Assembly: GCA_035325705.1 (NCBI GenBank)
Contig: DAOKZI010000008.1
Location: 62,001-126,000, forward strand
Direction of reading: 5' to 3'
Length of the DNA: 64,000 nt
Source of the DNA: Ga0077536 sp035325705
GTDB lineage: Bacteria; Pseudomonadota; Gammaproteobacteria; Ga0077536
In this document: positions 7,499-15,674 of the stretch, one piece after another
How positions within the stretch are numbered: position 1 is the stretch's first letter
Layout of the letters: each line of letters begins with the position of its first letter
The notes under the pieces: model-generated
Database searches by the model: none
What the model was told of the DNA's origin: nothing
The model's input: the letters and a program-made list of their open reading frames with translations, nothing else
Program-made: the position numbers and the translations under genes

Positions 7499-9096
7499 TC
7501 GCGATAGAAGAGCAGCAGGAAGCCGATCATCACGAGACTGCCCGTCCACAGCACGCCCGTGATGCGCGGCGCCGGCGGCGGCAGGCGCAGCTCCAGCCAG
7601 CGGCCGATGCCGGCGAGAATCGCGAACACGGCGATGCTCGCGTGCGAGACCTCGATCAGAAACTCCTGCTTGGTGCCGAGCGCGGTGTGCGTGTGCGTCA
7701 GCATCACGGCGCCGCCGAGAAAGCACAGCAAGGGAAAGGTGTAGCGCCAGCGCGTGGCGGCCAGCGTGCCGACCTGCACGCGCCACTCCATCACGCCGAT
7801 CACGAGCGGCAGCAAGGTCGCGAGTCGATGTTGCAGGACCGACGGGCTGCGCATCTGTTCGAAGAAGCCTTCTGGCCCGAGCGGCCAGCCGGTCGGCTGC
7901 GCCGTCAGCAGCAGGAACAGCGTGAACGGCAGGAACACCAGCGGCCAGTGGCGCGCCCAGTGCGCGAGCCGGAGCTTGTGCAGGATCGCGAGCACGCCGA
8001 TCAGCAGCACGAAGGCGCCGGACATGTTGTGATTGAAATTGCTCTGGATGCGCTCGGTCGCCGTCGACGGGTTGAAGAAGTCGAGCGGCGAGGAGTAATC
8101 GGCCATCAGCGCGGCGTAGTCCGGCGGCCTGAGCTGCGGCATCTTCACCTTCAGCGTGTCGACGACTTCGGCGAAGCTCGCGCGCTCACTCGCGAGATCG
8201 GCGGCCGGCGGCGTCGCGGCGAGGCTCGCGCCGAGCAGCACGATCGCGAGCAGCGCGCAGGTCTCGGCTTCGATGTAGACCGGTACGCGCGTCATCGCGC
8301 CGCGCGCATCGCCGTGCCGGCGCCAGCGGTGGGTGTGCACGAAGTTCAGCCCGGCGAGCGACAGCGCCATCGCGAGCAGCAGCCATTTCGCGATCACCAT
8401 GATGCCGTAATTGGTGCCGATGACCGAGGCCCAGTCGCCGACGTAGTGAGCCGCGATGTAGAGCCCGGCGCCGACCAGCGTCAGCACGCAGGCGAGGCCG
8501 ATGGGCGAGAAGCGTGCGAGCAGGCGCGGCCACAGCGTCGAATCCGCCGCGCGTCGCGCGTCCGTGCACAGCAGGAGACCGATCGCGCCGCCCAGCCACA
8601 CGACGGCCGCGAGCTGGTGGAGGATGGTGCTCACCATCAGCGGCACGACGTGCTCGAGCCGGCTGACCGCATGGACGGCCCAGGCGCCGCTGACGATCGT
8701 CGCGAGCATCGAGCTCAGGGTCAGCCGCCAGCGCGTCGCACTCGCCGGACGGCCGCGCAGCCAGGCGAGCAGGCCGGCGTAGCCGATCAGCAGCACGAGC
8801 CGGACCAGGCTCGCGTGCGCGAAGCTCGTATCGAGATAATCCCCGAACGGCCAATGGCCGTCGTCTCCGGCGAGCGCCCACGGCCCGACGAGCAGCACGC
8901 CGGCAAAGGCAGCGATCGCAAGCACGGCCGCCCACTGCGCCACGCGCAGCACGCGCAGCTCATAGGGTGTCGCCGTCGCGGCGACGGCGGGCCGCAGCAC
9001 GCCGAGCACGAAGACGATGCAGCCCATGCTCGCCGCGAGCCCGACGAGCGCCAGCGCGTGCAGCAGTACGTTCAGATAGCTGGCGAGCTGGACCAT
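7495..9096 (-). CDS. copD: CopD-family copper resistance/uptake membrane protein
   Basis: A 533-residue polytopic membrane protein with roughly 12-14 hydrophobic segments. The N-terminal half carries the CopD domain (PFAM CopD type), with the conserved helix containing LHQLAAVVWLGGAIGLLL and the H-x-H pair in NFVHTHRW. The C-terminal half is an additional membrane block with several His residues (LTHTHTALG). CopD works with periplasmic CopC in copper import or handling. It lies 49 bp downstream of copC and overlaps the following lipoprotein gene by 4 nt. It is longer than a classical CopD because of the extra C-terminal helices. Confidence 0.85.
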   Translation of the reverse strand: MVQLASYLNVLLHALALVGLAASMGCIVFVLGVLRPAVAATATPYELRVLRVAQWAAVLAIAAFAGVLLVGPWALAGDDGHWPFGDYLDTSFAHASLVRLVLLIGYAGLLAWLRGRPASATRWRLTLSSMLATIVSGAWAVHAVSRLEHVVPLMVSTILHQLAAVVWLGGAIGLLLCTDARRAADSTLWPRLLARFSPIGLACVLTLVGAGLYIAAHYVGDWASVIGTNYGIMVIAKWLLLAMALSLAGLNFVHTHRWRRHGDARGAMTRVPVYIEAETCALLAIVLLGASLAATPPAADLASERASFAEVVDTLKVKMPQLRPPDYAALMADYSSPLDFFNPSTATERIQSNFNHNMSGAFVLLIGVLAILHKLRLAHWARHWPLVFLPFTLFLLLTAQPTGWPLGPEGFFEQMRSPSVLQHRLATLLPLVIGVMEWRVQVGTLAATRWRYTFPLLCFLGGAVMLTHTHTALGTKQEFLIEVSHASIAVFAILAGIGRWLELRLPPPAPRITGVLWTGSLVMIGFLLLFYRE

Positions 9097-9145
9097 GACT
9101 CGGGCAAGGGGGCGGTATGCGGCAGGAGGATGATCGCCGACGCGC

Positions 9146-9520
9146 TCAGGGCAAGCCCTTCAGCGTGAAACGCAGCACCCCCTGCGTGGCATGTCCGTCC
9201 GTCGCGAGCACCTTGTAATGCAGCGTGTAAGCGCCTTCGGGCAGATCGGCCGGCAGCGCCGCGCGTACGCGTGAGGGCTCGGGCGCGACGTCGGTCAGCG
9301 TCTGGGTCGCACCGTCGGCGCGATCGAGCTTCACGTGCACGAGCTTCTTCTCGAGCTTGGCGTTGAAACGCAGCTCGATCTCCGGCGGCACGCGCGTCAG
9401 GACGGCGCGATCGGACGGTGTCGACGCGACGACGATCGCATGCGCCGAGGCGAGCCGCGGAAACGGCAGCGCGAGGAGGGCGTAGACCAGGGCCGCGTAG
9501 CGGAAACTTCGACGTATCAT
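9146..9520 (-). CDS. copC: CopC periplasmic copper-binding protein
   Basis: A 124-residue precursor with a cleavable signal peptide ending LASA, so the mature protein starts with H27. In CopC proteins the N-terminal His together with an Asp and a later His form the Cu(II) site; here they would be H27, D108 and H110 (ATDGHATQG). The hallmark ASTPSDRAVLTRVPPEIELRFN is present. The Met-rich Cu(I) loop of classical two-site CopC is missing, so this looks like a Cu(II)-only type. First gene of the copC-copD-lipoprotein operon. Confidence 0.88.
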   Translation of the reverse strand: MIRRSFRYAALVYALLALPFPRLASAHAIVVASTPSDRAVLTRVPPEIELRFNAKLEKKLVHVKLDRADGATQTLTDVAPEPSRVRAALPADLPEGAYTLHYKVLATDGHATQGVLRFTLKGLP

Positions 9521-9622
9521 CGGCGAATCTTAGCGGATCTCGACGCCGCGGCGGCGACTTCACGGGCAAGGATGTCGCGCGGCGTCCCGTTGCAGCAGAA
9601 TGACGTCAACGGAGGTGAGCCG

Positions 9623-10018
9623 ATGAGCGTTCGCATCGTACGTTTGGGAAGTCCGCGCCGTCGCGGCGAAGGACTGCGTCTCGGCACCGTGCGCCATCCG
9701 CCGCGCGGCGTGCCGAAAGCCGAGTTCGCCCGCCGCAATTTCTATGATCTCTGGCTGCCGACCCTCGCCCCGAGCCAGGACCTGCTGCGCACCAGCGGCG
9801 GAGGCGGCGACGTCTCGCAGGTCTGGCCGGCCTTTGCGCGCGGCTATCGCGCCGAGATGAAAGCCCCGGACGCCGCGCATCTCCTCGATCTGCTCGCCGC
9901 CCTCTCGCACACCACCAATTTCTCGGTCGGCTGCTACTGCGAGGACGAGACTTACTGCCACCGCTCGCTGCTGCGCGAGCTGCTGGCCAAACGCGGCGCG
10001 CGCATCGCCGCCACGTAG
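9623..10018 (+). CDS. DUF488 family protein (YeaO-like)
   Basis: A 131-residue protein from ATG 9623, with GGAGG upstream. The C-terminal CYCEDETYCHRSLLRELL motif is the hallmark of DUF488, whose members are small cytoplasmic proteins of unknown activity with conserved Cys and His-Arg residues. The middle YDLWLPTLAPS and W-P-A-F-A-R-G-Y-R segments also fit. It is divergent from copC, about 100 bp apart. Confidence 0.85.
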   Translation: MSVRIVRLGSPRRRGEGLRLGTVRHPPRGVPKAEFARRNFYDLWLPTLAPSQDLLRTSGGGGDVSQVWPAFARGYRAEMKAPDAAHLLDLLAALSHTTNFSVGCYCEDETYCHRSLLRELLAKRGARIAAT

Positions 10019-10032
10019 CCGCCGTAACCGAC

Positions 10033-10200
10033 GTAGCCCGGGTGGAGCGCGCAGCGCGCAAGCCGGGATCTTTCGGCACATCGATAGGCCGATCCCGGGT
10101 TCCGCTACGCTGCACCCGGGCTACGAAGTGCGCTAGGTAATTCGGAGATTCGACGGCGCGCGATTGCAAAGGCCGCGGGTTTCGTTACGCTGCACCCGGA
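10033..10200. repeat. R1 palindrome plus an isolated partial arm
   Basis: Full element 10033-10125: arm GTAGCCCGGGTGGAGCGCGC, centre with TTTCGGCACATCGATAGGCC, inverse arm ending CCCGGGCTACG. A lone fragment of the arm (TTACGCTGCACCCGGA) sits at 10184-10199, directly before the next start codon. Confidence 0.88.
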
Positions 10201-10202
10201 CC

Positions 10203-10667
10203 ATGCCCCGATCGTTTTCTTTTCATCAGGATCTGCCCGTGGCGCACGTATTCTCGATAGCCGAGCGCGAAGCCTTTCTCGCCGAGGTGCGCGTCGCCGT
10301 CGTCGCGATCGCGGCTCGAGATCGCGGACCGCTCGCGGTGCCGGTCTGGTACGCCTATGCGCCGGGCGGGGAGATCGGCCTGTGGATGGACGGCGCGTCG
10401 GCGAAAGTGCGGGAGCTGCGGCGCGAGGGGCGGCTGACGCTCTGCGTGCAGGACGCGACGCGGCCTTATCGCTATGTCAGCGTCGAAGGGCCGGTGACGG
10501 GCATCGCGCCGATCGACGTCGAGCGCGAACTGCGGCCGCTGATCGCGCGCTACCTCGGCGCCGACGCGGTCGAGGCTTATCTCGCCGGCTTCGGCGGCGC
10601 GGACGGCGTGCGCGGCGACGTATGGGTACGCGTCGCGCCCGCGCACTGGCGCGCGGAACAACTGTGA
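10203..10667 (+). CDS. Pyridoxamine 5'-phosphate oxidase-fold (PPOX) protein
   Basis: A 154-residue split-barrel flavin-binding type protein. Hallmarks: RGPLAVPVWYAYAPGGEIGLWMDGASAKVRELRREGRLTLCVQDATRPYRYVSVEGPVTGI, the usual order of strands in PPOX-class F420- or FMN-dependent enzymes. ATG 10203 lies just after a repeat arm; a GTG at 10239 is an equally possible start. Substrate and cofactor cannot be decided from sequence. An MFS gene follows 34 bp downstream on the same strand. Confidence 0.8.
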   Translation: MPRSFSFHQDLPVAHVFSIAEREAFLAEVRVAVVAIAARDRGPLAVPVWYAYAPGGEIGLWMDGASAKVRELRREGRLTLCVQDATRPYRYVSVEGPVTGIAPIDVERELRPLIARYLGADAVEAYLAGFGGADGVRGDVWVRVAPAHWRAEQL

Positions 10668-10701
10668 GGGCGCGCGCGGCGCGCATCGATCGCTCGCGTC
10701 C

Positions 10702-11919
10702 ATGAGCGTCGCGCCCGCGCACTGGCGCATGCTGCTGCTCGCGATGAGCGCGCAGGTCGCCGTGTCGATCATCATCCAGGGCGTGCCGACGCTCGCCCCT
10801 TTCCTGCAGGCGGATCTCGGTCTCACGCGCGGGCAGGTCGGCCTGTTCAATTCGGCGCTGATGTGCGGCTCGCTGCTCGCGATGTTCGCCGCCGGCTGGG
10901 TCGTCGACGTGAAGGGCGAGCGCGTCGCGCTCGTCGGCGGCAATCTCGTCGTCGGCTGCTTCTGCTTCGCGATGCTGACGACCGATGGCTTTGTCACGGC
11001 GCTCGCCGTGATGTTCGGCGCCGGCATCGGCGGCGCCTTCCCGACCCCGGCCGGCAGCAAGGCCGTGATGGGCTGGTTTCCGCTGCACCAGCGCGGCACG
11101 GCGATGGGCATCCGCCAGACCGGCATTCCGGTCGGCGGTGCGCTCGCGGCGGCGCTGCTGCCCGCGATCGCGCTCGCGGCCGGCTGGCGCACGGCGGTGG
11201 CCGCGGGCGGCATCGGCTGCTTCGTGACCGCTGCGCTGTGCGCCTGGGCCTATCGCAATCCGCCGGAGGCGCCGATGCCCGCGAAGCCCGCGCGCGGCGT
11301 CACGCGGCTGCGCGATCGCTTCACGCGCGACCTGCTGCTCATCGGTCTCGCGGGCGCGCTGCTGACGCTCGGCCAGTTCACGCTGATCACCTATCTCGCG
11401 CTGTACCTCAAGGAAACGCAAGGCATCGCCGTGGCGGTGTCCGCGGGCCTGCTCGTGCTCGCGCAGATCGCGGGCGCCGCCGGTCGCATCCTGTGGGGCG
11501 TCGGCAGCGATCGGCTGTTCCAGCATCGGCGCAAGCCGGCGCTGCTGCTGTCGAATGTGTTGGCGGCATTGGGCGCGTTGGCGCTGGGCTGGCTGCCGCT
11601 GCCGACGCCGCACTGGCTGCTGTACGTGCTCGTCGCGGCCTATGCGTTCAACACGCTCGGCTGGCACGGCTGCTGGATATCGCTGCTGGTCGAAACCGCG
11701 GGCAGCGCGCAGCAAGGGCGCACGGTCGGTCTCGGCATGACGATCATGTATCCGGGCATCATTCTGCTGCCGCCGCTGTTCGGCTGGTTCGTCGACACCA
11801 CCCATTCCTGGCCCTGGGCCTGGACCCTGCTGTCCGCGCTGCTCTTGCTCGGCACCGCGCTGCTCGTGCCGGTGCGGGAGCAGAGGGAGCGCGCCGCCCC
11901 GTCCTCTTCGCCCGCGTAG
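10702..11919 (+). CDS. MFS transporter
   Basis: A 405-residue protein with about 12 transmembrane helices. The motif A region between TM2 and TM3 is AAGWVVDVKGERVALVGG, and the second-half equivalent is ILWGVGSDRLFQHRRKPALL. The pattern resembles organic-anion/aromatic or oxalate-formate-like permeases, but the substrate is unknown. The N-terminus (V-A-P-A-H-W-R) exactly repeats, at DNA level over 23 nt, the C-terminal segment of the upstream PPOX gene. The TAG stop (11917-11919) is formed by the first bases of an R1 repeat. Confidence 0.88.
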   Translation: MSVAPAHWRMLLLAMSAQVAVSIIIQGVPTLAPFLQADLGLTRGQVGLFNSALMCGSLLAMFAAGWVVDVKGERVALVGGNLVVGCFCFAMLTTDGFVTALAVMFGAGIGGAFPTPAGSKAVMGWFPLHQRGTAMGIRQTGIPVGGALAAALLPAIALAAGWRTAVAAGGIGCFVTAALCAWAYRNPPEAPMPAKPARGVTRLRDRFTRDLLLIGLAGALLTLGQFTLITYLALYLKETQGIAVAVSAGLLVLAQIAGAAGRILWGVGSDRLFQHRRKPALLLSNVLAALGALALGWLPLPTPHWLLYVLVAAYAFNTLGWHGCWISLLVETAGSAQQGRTVGLGMTIMYPGIILLPPLFGWFVDTTHSWPWAWTLLSALLLLGTALLVPVREQRERAAPSSSPA

Positions 11920-12005
11920 CCCGGGTGCAGCGCGCAGCGCGGCACCCGGGATCGGGGCTCAATCGCGGGAAGATCCCGGGTTTCGCTACGCTGCACCCGG
12001 GCTAC
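11916..12005. repeat. R1 palindrome
   Basis: Arm GTAGCCCGGGTGCAGCGCGC..., centre GGGGCTCAATCGCGGGAA, inverse arm ending CCCGGGCTACG. It begins inside the MFS stop codon and lies between two convergent genes. Confidence 0.9.
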
Positions 12006-12030
12006 GAAATGCCTGCAATCGGTATGCTCG

Positions 12031-13113
12031 TCAGCGCAACGACGGCATCACCATGTCCGCGAAGTCACGATAGACCTTGCGCTGGTGATCGGCCGGCGGC
12101 AGCAGGGTCACCTCGTCGATGCCGGCGGCCGCGAGTGCCTCGATGCGCGCGCGGATCTCGGACGGCGAGCCGACGATGCAGCTCGCGCGGATCGCGTCCG
12201 GCGTGACGAAGCAGCGTTCCTCGGGCTGGAGAAAAGTGCAGTGGCCGTCGTGGATCTGCCGGAAGCGCGCATTCTCCGGCAGGCTGTAATGCGCGACGCG
12301 CTCGCAATAGCGCTCCCAGACATCGGCGAAGTACGGCGGGATCAGCTCGTCCTTCTCGCCGTGCTGCTTCCACACTTCCCACGCGAAGTGCAGCACGCAG
12401 GTGACCATCGAGCCCGTCTCGTCGATCACGCGATCGTCGGTCAGCTTGTCGCCGGCGCGCAGCACGCAGGCCGAGGTCACGCAGGCGCTGTAGAAATCGG
12501 CGGGCAGCGTGCGTCCCGCCTTCTCGGCGCCCTGGCGCACCAGCGCCAGCGCATCGCGCACCATGTCCGGATCCGTGGTGATCGTCATCCAGCCGTCGCC
12601 GTATTCACCCGTCGTCTTCAGGGCGAGCGGGCCGTTGGCCGCGACGTAGATCGGGATGCGATGCTCGAGATCGATGTAGTGTCGATCGCGATGCAGGAAG
12701 GCGATGTTGCGCGTGTGGCCGGCGTAGGTGTAATCGACGGCGCGTCCGGCGAGCAGCTCGCGCACGACGCGCAAGTATTCGCGGAACTCCCGCAGCGGCA
12801 TCGGGTCCTGACCCATCACGCGCATCGCGGTGTGGCCGGTGCCGAGGCCGAGGAACACGCGGCCCGGCGCGAGCCGGCTGATGCTCGCAATCGAATGCAC
12901 GGTGACCGGCGCGATGCGCGTGCCCGCGATCGATACGCCCGTGCCGATGCGGATGCGCTGCGTATTGACGGCGGCGAGGGCGAGCGTCGCGTAGCAGTCG
13001 GACCACAGCATCTGCGAGTCCGGCACCCAGGCCGCGTCGTAGCCGAGCTCCTCCGCGTAACGAATCAGATCCCACTTGTCGACGTGCGTATCGAACATGA
13101 TGCCGAATTTCAT
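12031..13113 (-). CDS. LLM-class flavin-dependent oxidoreductase
   Basis: A 360-residue TIM-barrel enzyme of the luciferase-like monooxygenase family. MKFGIMFDTHVDKWDLIRYAEELGYDAAWVPDSQM at the N-terminus, RIRIGTGVSIAGTRIAPVTVHSIASI, and PGRVFLGLGTGHTAMRVMG are typical. The last resembles 5,10-methylenetetrahydromethanopterin reductase-like F420 or FMN members. IPIYVAANGPLALKTTGEYGDGWM is the conserved second-half strand. It is cytoplasmic with unknown substrate. Three possible operon partners are separated by repeats, so it is probably transcribed alone. Confidence 0.85.
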   Translation of the reverse strand: MKFGIMFDTHVDKWDLIRYAEELGYDAAWVPDSQMLWSDCYATLALAAVNTQRIRIGTGVSIAGTRIAPVTVHSIASISRLAPGRVFLGLGTGHTAMRVMGQDPMPLREFREYLRVVRELLAGRAVDYTYAGHTRNIAFLHRDRHYIDLEHRIPIYVAANGPLALKTTGEYGDGWMTITTDPDMVRDALALVRQGAEKAGRTLPADFYSACVTSACVLRAGDKLTDDRVIDETGSMVTCVLHFAWEVWKQHGEKDELIPPYFADVWERYCERVAHYSLPENARFRQIHDGHCTFLQPEERCFVTPDAIRASCIVGSPSEIRARIEALAAAGIDEVTLLPPADHQRKVYRDFADMVMPSLR

Positions 13114-13176
13114 GGCTGCTGCCCTCGTGGTGATGGGTGACGACGAAGCGCCGCTGGCGCGCCTCGATGATGCACG

Positions 13177-13392
13177 TTACCACGGAGAACACGGAGAACA
13201 GGGAGGGCGGAAAGAGATTGTTCGGAGCTCTCGCAGTCGTAGCCCGGACGAGCGCAGCGAAGCCGGGATCGAGCCGTAGGTTGGGCTGACGAAGGAAGCC
13301 CAACATCGGGCGCTGAACGTTGGGCTTCCTTCGTCAGCCCAACCTACGTTTTCGATTTTCTTCTCCGTGTTTTCCGTGGCAGCGCGCAGCGC
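13177..13392. repeat. Nested repeat: R4 arms enclosing an R1 arm and an R2 pair
   Basis: R4 arm TTACCACGGAGAACACGGAG (13177-13200), R1 arm GTAGCCCGGACGAGCGCAGCG (from about 13240), R2 arm and inverse R2 arm (13276-13305 and 13319-13348, GTAGGTTGGGCTGACGAAGG and inverse), then the inverse R4 arm TTCTCCGTGTTTTCCGTGGC (13358-13380). The arrangement looks like insertion of one repeat family inside another. Confidence 0.85.
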
Positions 13393-13408
13393 AAAAAAAC
13401 CGTCGCAC

Positions 13409-14158
13409 TCACGCCGCGTCATGGAAGATGATGCCGAGCGTGTGGCGCCGACCGCGCGTGAGCCGGCTCACGCCGTGGCGCATGTTGACGCGATAGCTGC
13501 CGCGGCTGCCCTCCACGGGGCGCTGATGCACGGCGAAGATCGCGGCGTCGCCGCGCGCGAGCGGCACGACCTCGACGCGCGTCTGCATGCGCGGCCGCTG
13601 CTCGGTCAGCACGAATTCGCCGCCGTCGAAGTCCTCGCCCGGCTGCGAGAGCAGGATCGCGAGCTGCAGCGGAAAGACGTGCTCGCCGTAGAGATCCTGA
13701 TGCAGGCAGTTGTAGTCGCCGGCCTCGTACTGCAGCAGCAACGGCGTCGGACGGCCTTGGCCCGCGGCGTGGCAGCGGGCCAGGAACTCTGCATGCGTGG
13801 CCGGGAAGCGCGTCTCCGTCTTCATCGCCGCCTGCCAGCGGTTCGCGATGCGGGCGAGCGGCGGGTAGAGGCTTGTCCGCAGCTCGGCGATCAGCGGCGG
13901 CAGCGGATAGGCGAAATAGCGGTACTCGCCGCGCCCATAGCCGTGCCGCGCCATCACGACGCGGCTGCGGAACAGGGCGGGATCGGCATACAGTGCCGCG
14001 TGCGCGCGGCATTCCGCGGCGGACAGCAGGCCGGGCACGACGGCGCAGCCCCGCGCATCGAGATCCGCCGCGATGCGCGCCCAGGCTTCGTCGTCGACGC
14101 GGTCGCCGCTTGCGGCGGCCGCGCATTCCTCGGCTGGCGCGAACAGGTCTGCCGTCAT
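13409..14158 (-). CDS. 2-oxoglutarate/Fe(II)-dependent oxygenase
   Basis: A 249-residue protein with the facial triad H153-x-D155 (CLHQDLYGEHVFPLQLAILL) and distal H228 (NMRHGVSRLTRGRRHTLGIIF), followed by Arg residues suited to bind 2-oxoglutarate. The family is the prolyl-hydroxylase-like 2OG-Fe(II) oxygenases often found next to ada. The start ATG 14158 overlaps the ada stop as ATGA. Co-translation with Ada suggests a role in alkylation damage response, for example oxidative dealkylation, but this is inference; it is not an AlkB by its motif spacing. Confidence 0.85.
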   Translation of the reverse strand: MTADLFAPAEECAAAASGDRVDDEAWARIAADLDARGCAVVPGLLSAAECRAHAALYADPALFRSRVVMARHGYGRGEYRYFAYPLPPLIAELRTSLYPPLARIANRWQAAMKTETRFPATHAEFLARCHAAGQGRPTPLLLQYEAGDYNCLHQDLYGEHVFPLQLAILLSQPGEDFDGGEFVLTEQRPRMQTRVEVVPLARGDAAIFAVHQRPVEGSRGSYRVNMRHGVSRLTRGRRHTLGIIFHDAA

Positions 14159-15639
14159 CGCAGGCCCTCGCGTTCGAGCAGGGCGCGCTTGCGCTGTACG
14201 CCCCAGCGATAGCCGGACAGGGCGCCGTCGCTGCGCACCACGCGATGACAGGGGATCGCGACGGCGAGCGCGTTCGCGGCGCAGGCCTGGGCGACGGCGC
14301 GCACCGCCTTCGGCCGTCCGATGCGCGCCGCGATGTCGGCGTAGCTCGCGGTCGTGCCGGCCGGGATCGCGCGCAGCGCCTGCCACACGCGCTGCTGGAA
14401 GGCCGTGCCGCGGATGTCGAGCGGCAGATCGAGCCCGACGCCCGGCGCTTCGACGAAGCCGACGACGAGCGCGACGGTGCGCGCAAAGTCTTCGTCGTCG
14501 CCGCGCAGCGTCGCGTGCGGAAAGCGGTCCTGCAGCTCGCGCGCGAGCGCGTCGGCATCGTCGCCGAGCAGGATCGCGCACAGGCCGCGCGCGGTGGCCG
14601 CGACGAGGATCGCGCCCAGCGAGCACTCGCCGATGGCGAAGCGAATCTCTTCCCGGCTGCCGCCGGCGCGGTAGACGCTCGGCGTCATGCCGAGGATCGC
14701 CGGCGCATCGTGATAGAAGCGCGCATTGGAGTTGTAGCCCGCGGCGTAGATCGCGGCGGTCACCGGCGCGCCGGCGCAGAGCGCCTCGCGCACGCGGCGG
14801 CTGCGCCAGGCCGCGGCATAGGCCTTCGGCGTCACGCCCGTCACCGCCTTGAACTGGCGATGGAAGTGGAAGCGCGAGAGCCCGGCGAGCGCCGCGAGCG
14901 TCGCCAGATCGGGCAGCTCCTCGGCCGCCTCGATCGCCCGGCACGCGGCGACGATGCCGGGATGCGCGGCGTCCGCGCTGAGCGCGTCCGGCTTGCAGCG
15001 CTTGCAGGCGCGATAGCCCGCGGCGCGCGCCGCGGCCGGATCGGCATGGAAGCTGACGTTCTCCGGCCGCGCCGGCCGCGACGGGCAGGACGGCTTGCAG
15101 TAGACCCCGGTGCTGCGCACGGCGTAGACGAAGCGGCCGTCCGCCGCCCGATCGCGGGTGCGCACGGCTTGCCAGCAGGCTTCGGTATCCAGATCGGCGG
15201 CGGGGGCGGGCGAGTGGCGAGTGCTTGCAAGCATGGTCGGACCTCGGTCGAGAGTGGATGTCGCGGATACTGTGCGCCGCCGACGCGCGGCCGGCACTCC
15301 GCGGTTTGCGGCGGAATCGATCGCCGCGGCCGCGCCGCCGAGACCCAGCGCGCGCCGGAGCGCCGGCGCATCGGGACGGCGCGCGAGCAGCGCTTCCTTG
15401 GCTTGCTTGGACAGCCGCTTCAGCGCGTGCTCCGCGCGCAGCGCTTCGCCGCGCGTGCCGAGCGCAATCGCATGCACCAGCGTCAGCGGGCCGCGCGCGC
15501 GCAGCGCCTTCGCGCCGCGTCCCGTCGCGTGCTCCGCGCAGCGCCGGGCGACGTCGGTCGTGATGCCGGTGTAGAGCGCACCCTGCCGCGTGCGCAGCAC
15601 ATAGAGATGCCAGCCGTCCACGCGCGCATTGTGCCGCAA
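14155..15639 (-). CDS. ada: GIY-YIG domain in frame with Ada methyltransferase/regulator
   Basis: One uninterrupted 494-codon frame. Residues 8-95 are a GIY-YIG nuclease domain of the small UPF0213 type (HLYVLRTRQGALYTGITTD, RR-x2-EH). A low-complexity linker follows (100-135). From M136 there is a complete Ada: zinc/methylphosphotriester Cys C181, C185, C212, C215; an AraC-type HTH at about 225-325; and the O6-methylguanine transferase domain with P463-C464-H-R. Ada repairs alkylated DNA and activates repair genes once methylated. M136 (15234) has GAGG (15242-15245) 7 nt upstream, so Ada alone (359 aa, 14155-15234) may be made from an internal start, with the fusion as an alternative product. 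The stop overlaps the 2OG oxygenase start. Confidence 0.88.
   Translation of the reverse strand: MRHNARVDGWHLYVLRTRQGALYTGITTDVARRCAEHATGRGAKALRARGPLTLVHAIALGTRGEALRAEHALKRLSKQAKEALLARRPDAPALRRALGLGGAAAAIDSAANRGVPAARRRRTVSATSTLDRGPTMLASTRHSPAPAADLDTEACWQAVRTRDRAADGRFVYAVRSTGVYCKPSCPSRPARPENVSFHADPAAARAAGYRACKRCKPDALSADAAHPGIVAACRAIEAAEELPDLATLAALAGLSRFHFHRQFKAVTGVTPKAYAAAWRSRRVREALCAGAPVTAAIYAAGYNSNARFYHDAPAILGMTPSVYRAGGSREEIRFAIGECSLGAILVAATARGLCAILLGDDADALARELQDRFPHATLRGDDEDFARTVALVVGFVEAPGVGLDLPLDIRGTAFQQRVWQALRAIPAGTTASYADIAARIGRPKAVRAVAQACAANALAVAIPCHRVVRSDGALSGYRWGVQRKRALLEREGLR
15234..15245 (-). promoter_or_regulatory. Candidate internal ribosome-binding site and start for Ada alone
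   Basis: GAGG on the minus strand at 15242-15245 with 7 nt to ATG 15234-15232, in frame with the upstream GIY-YIG domain. If used, it yields a normal-length Ada. Confidence 0.5.
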
Positions 15640-15674
15640 GCGTCCCGGCCGCGGGCGCTATGATCGAGCCCGCG

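Noticed and set aside
10164..10202. Longer N-terminus of the PPOX protein through the repeat arm
   Set aside because: These codons are R1 repeat sequence and the protein fold starts after them.
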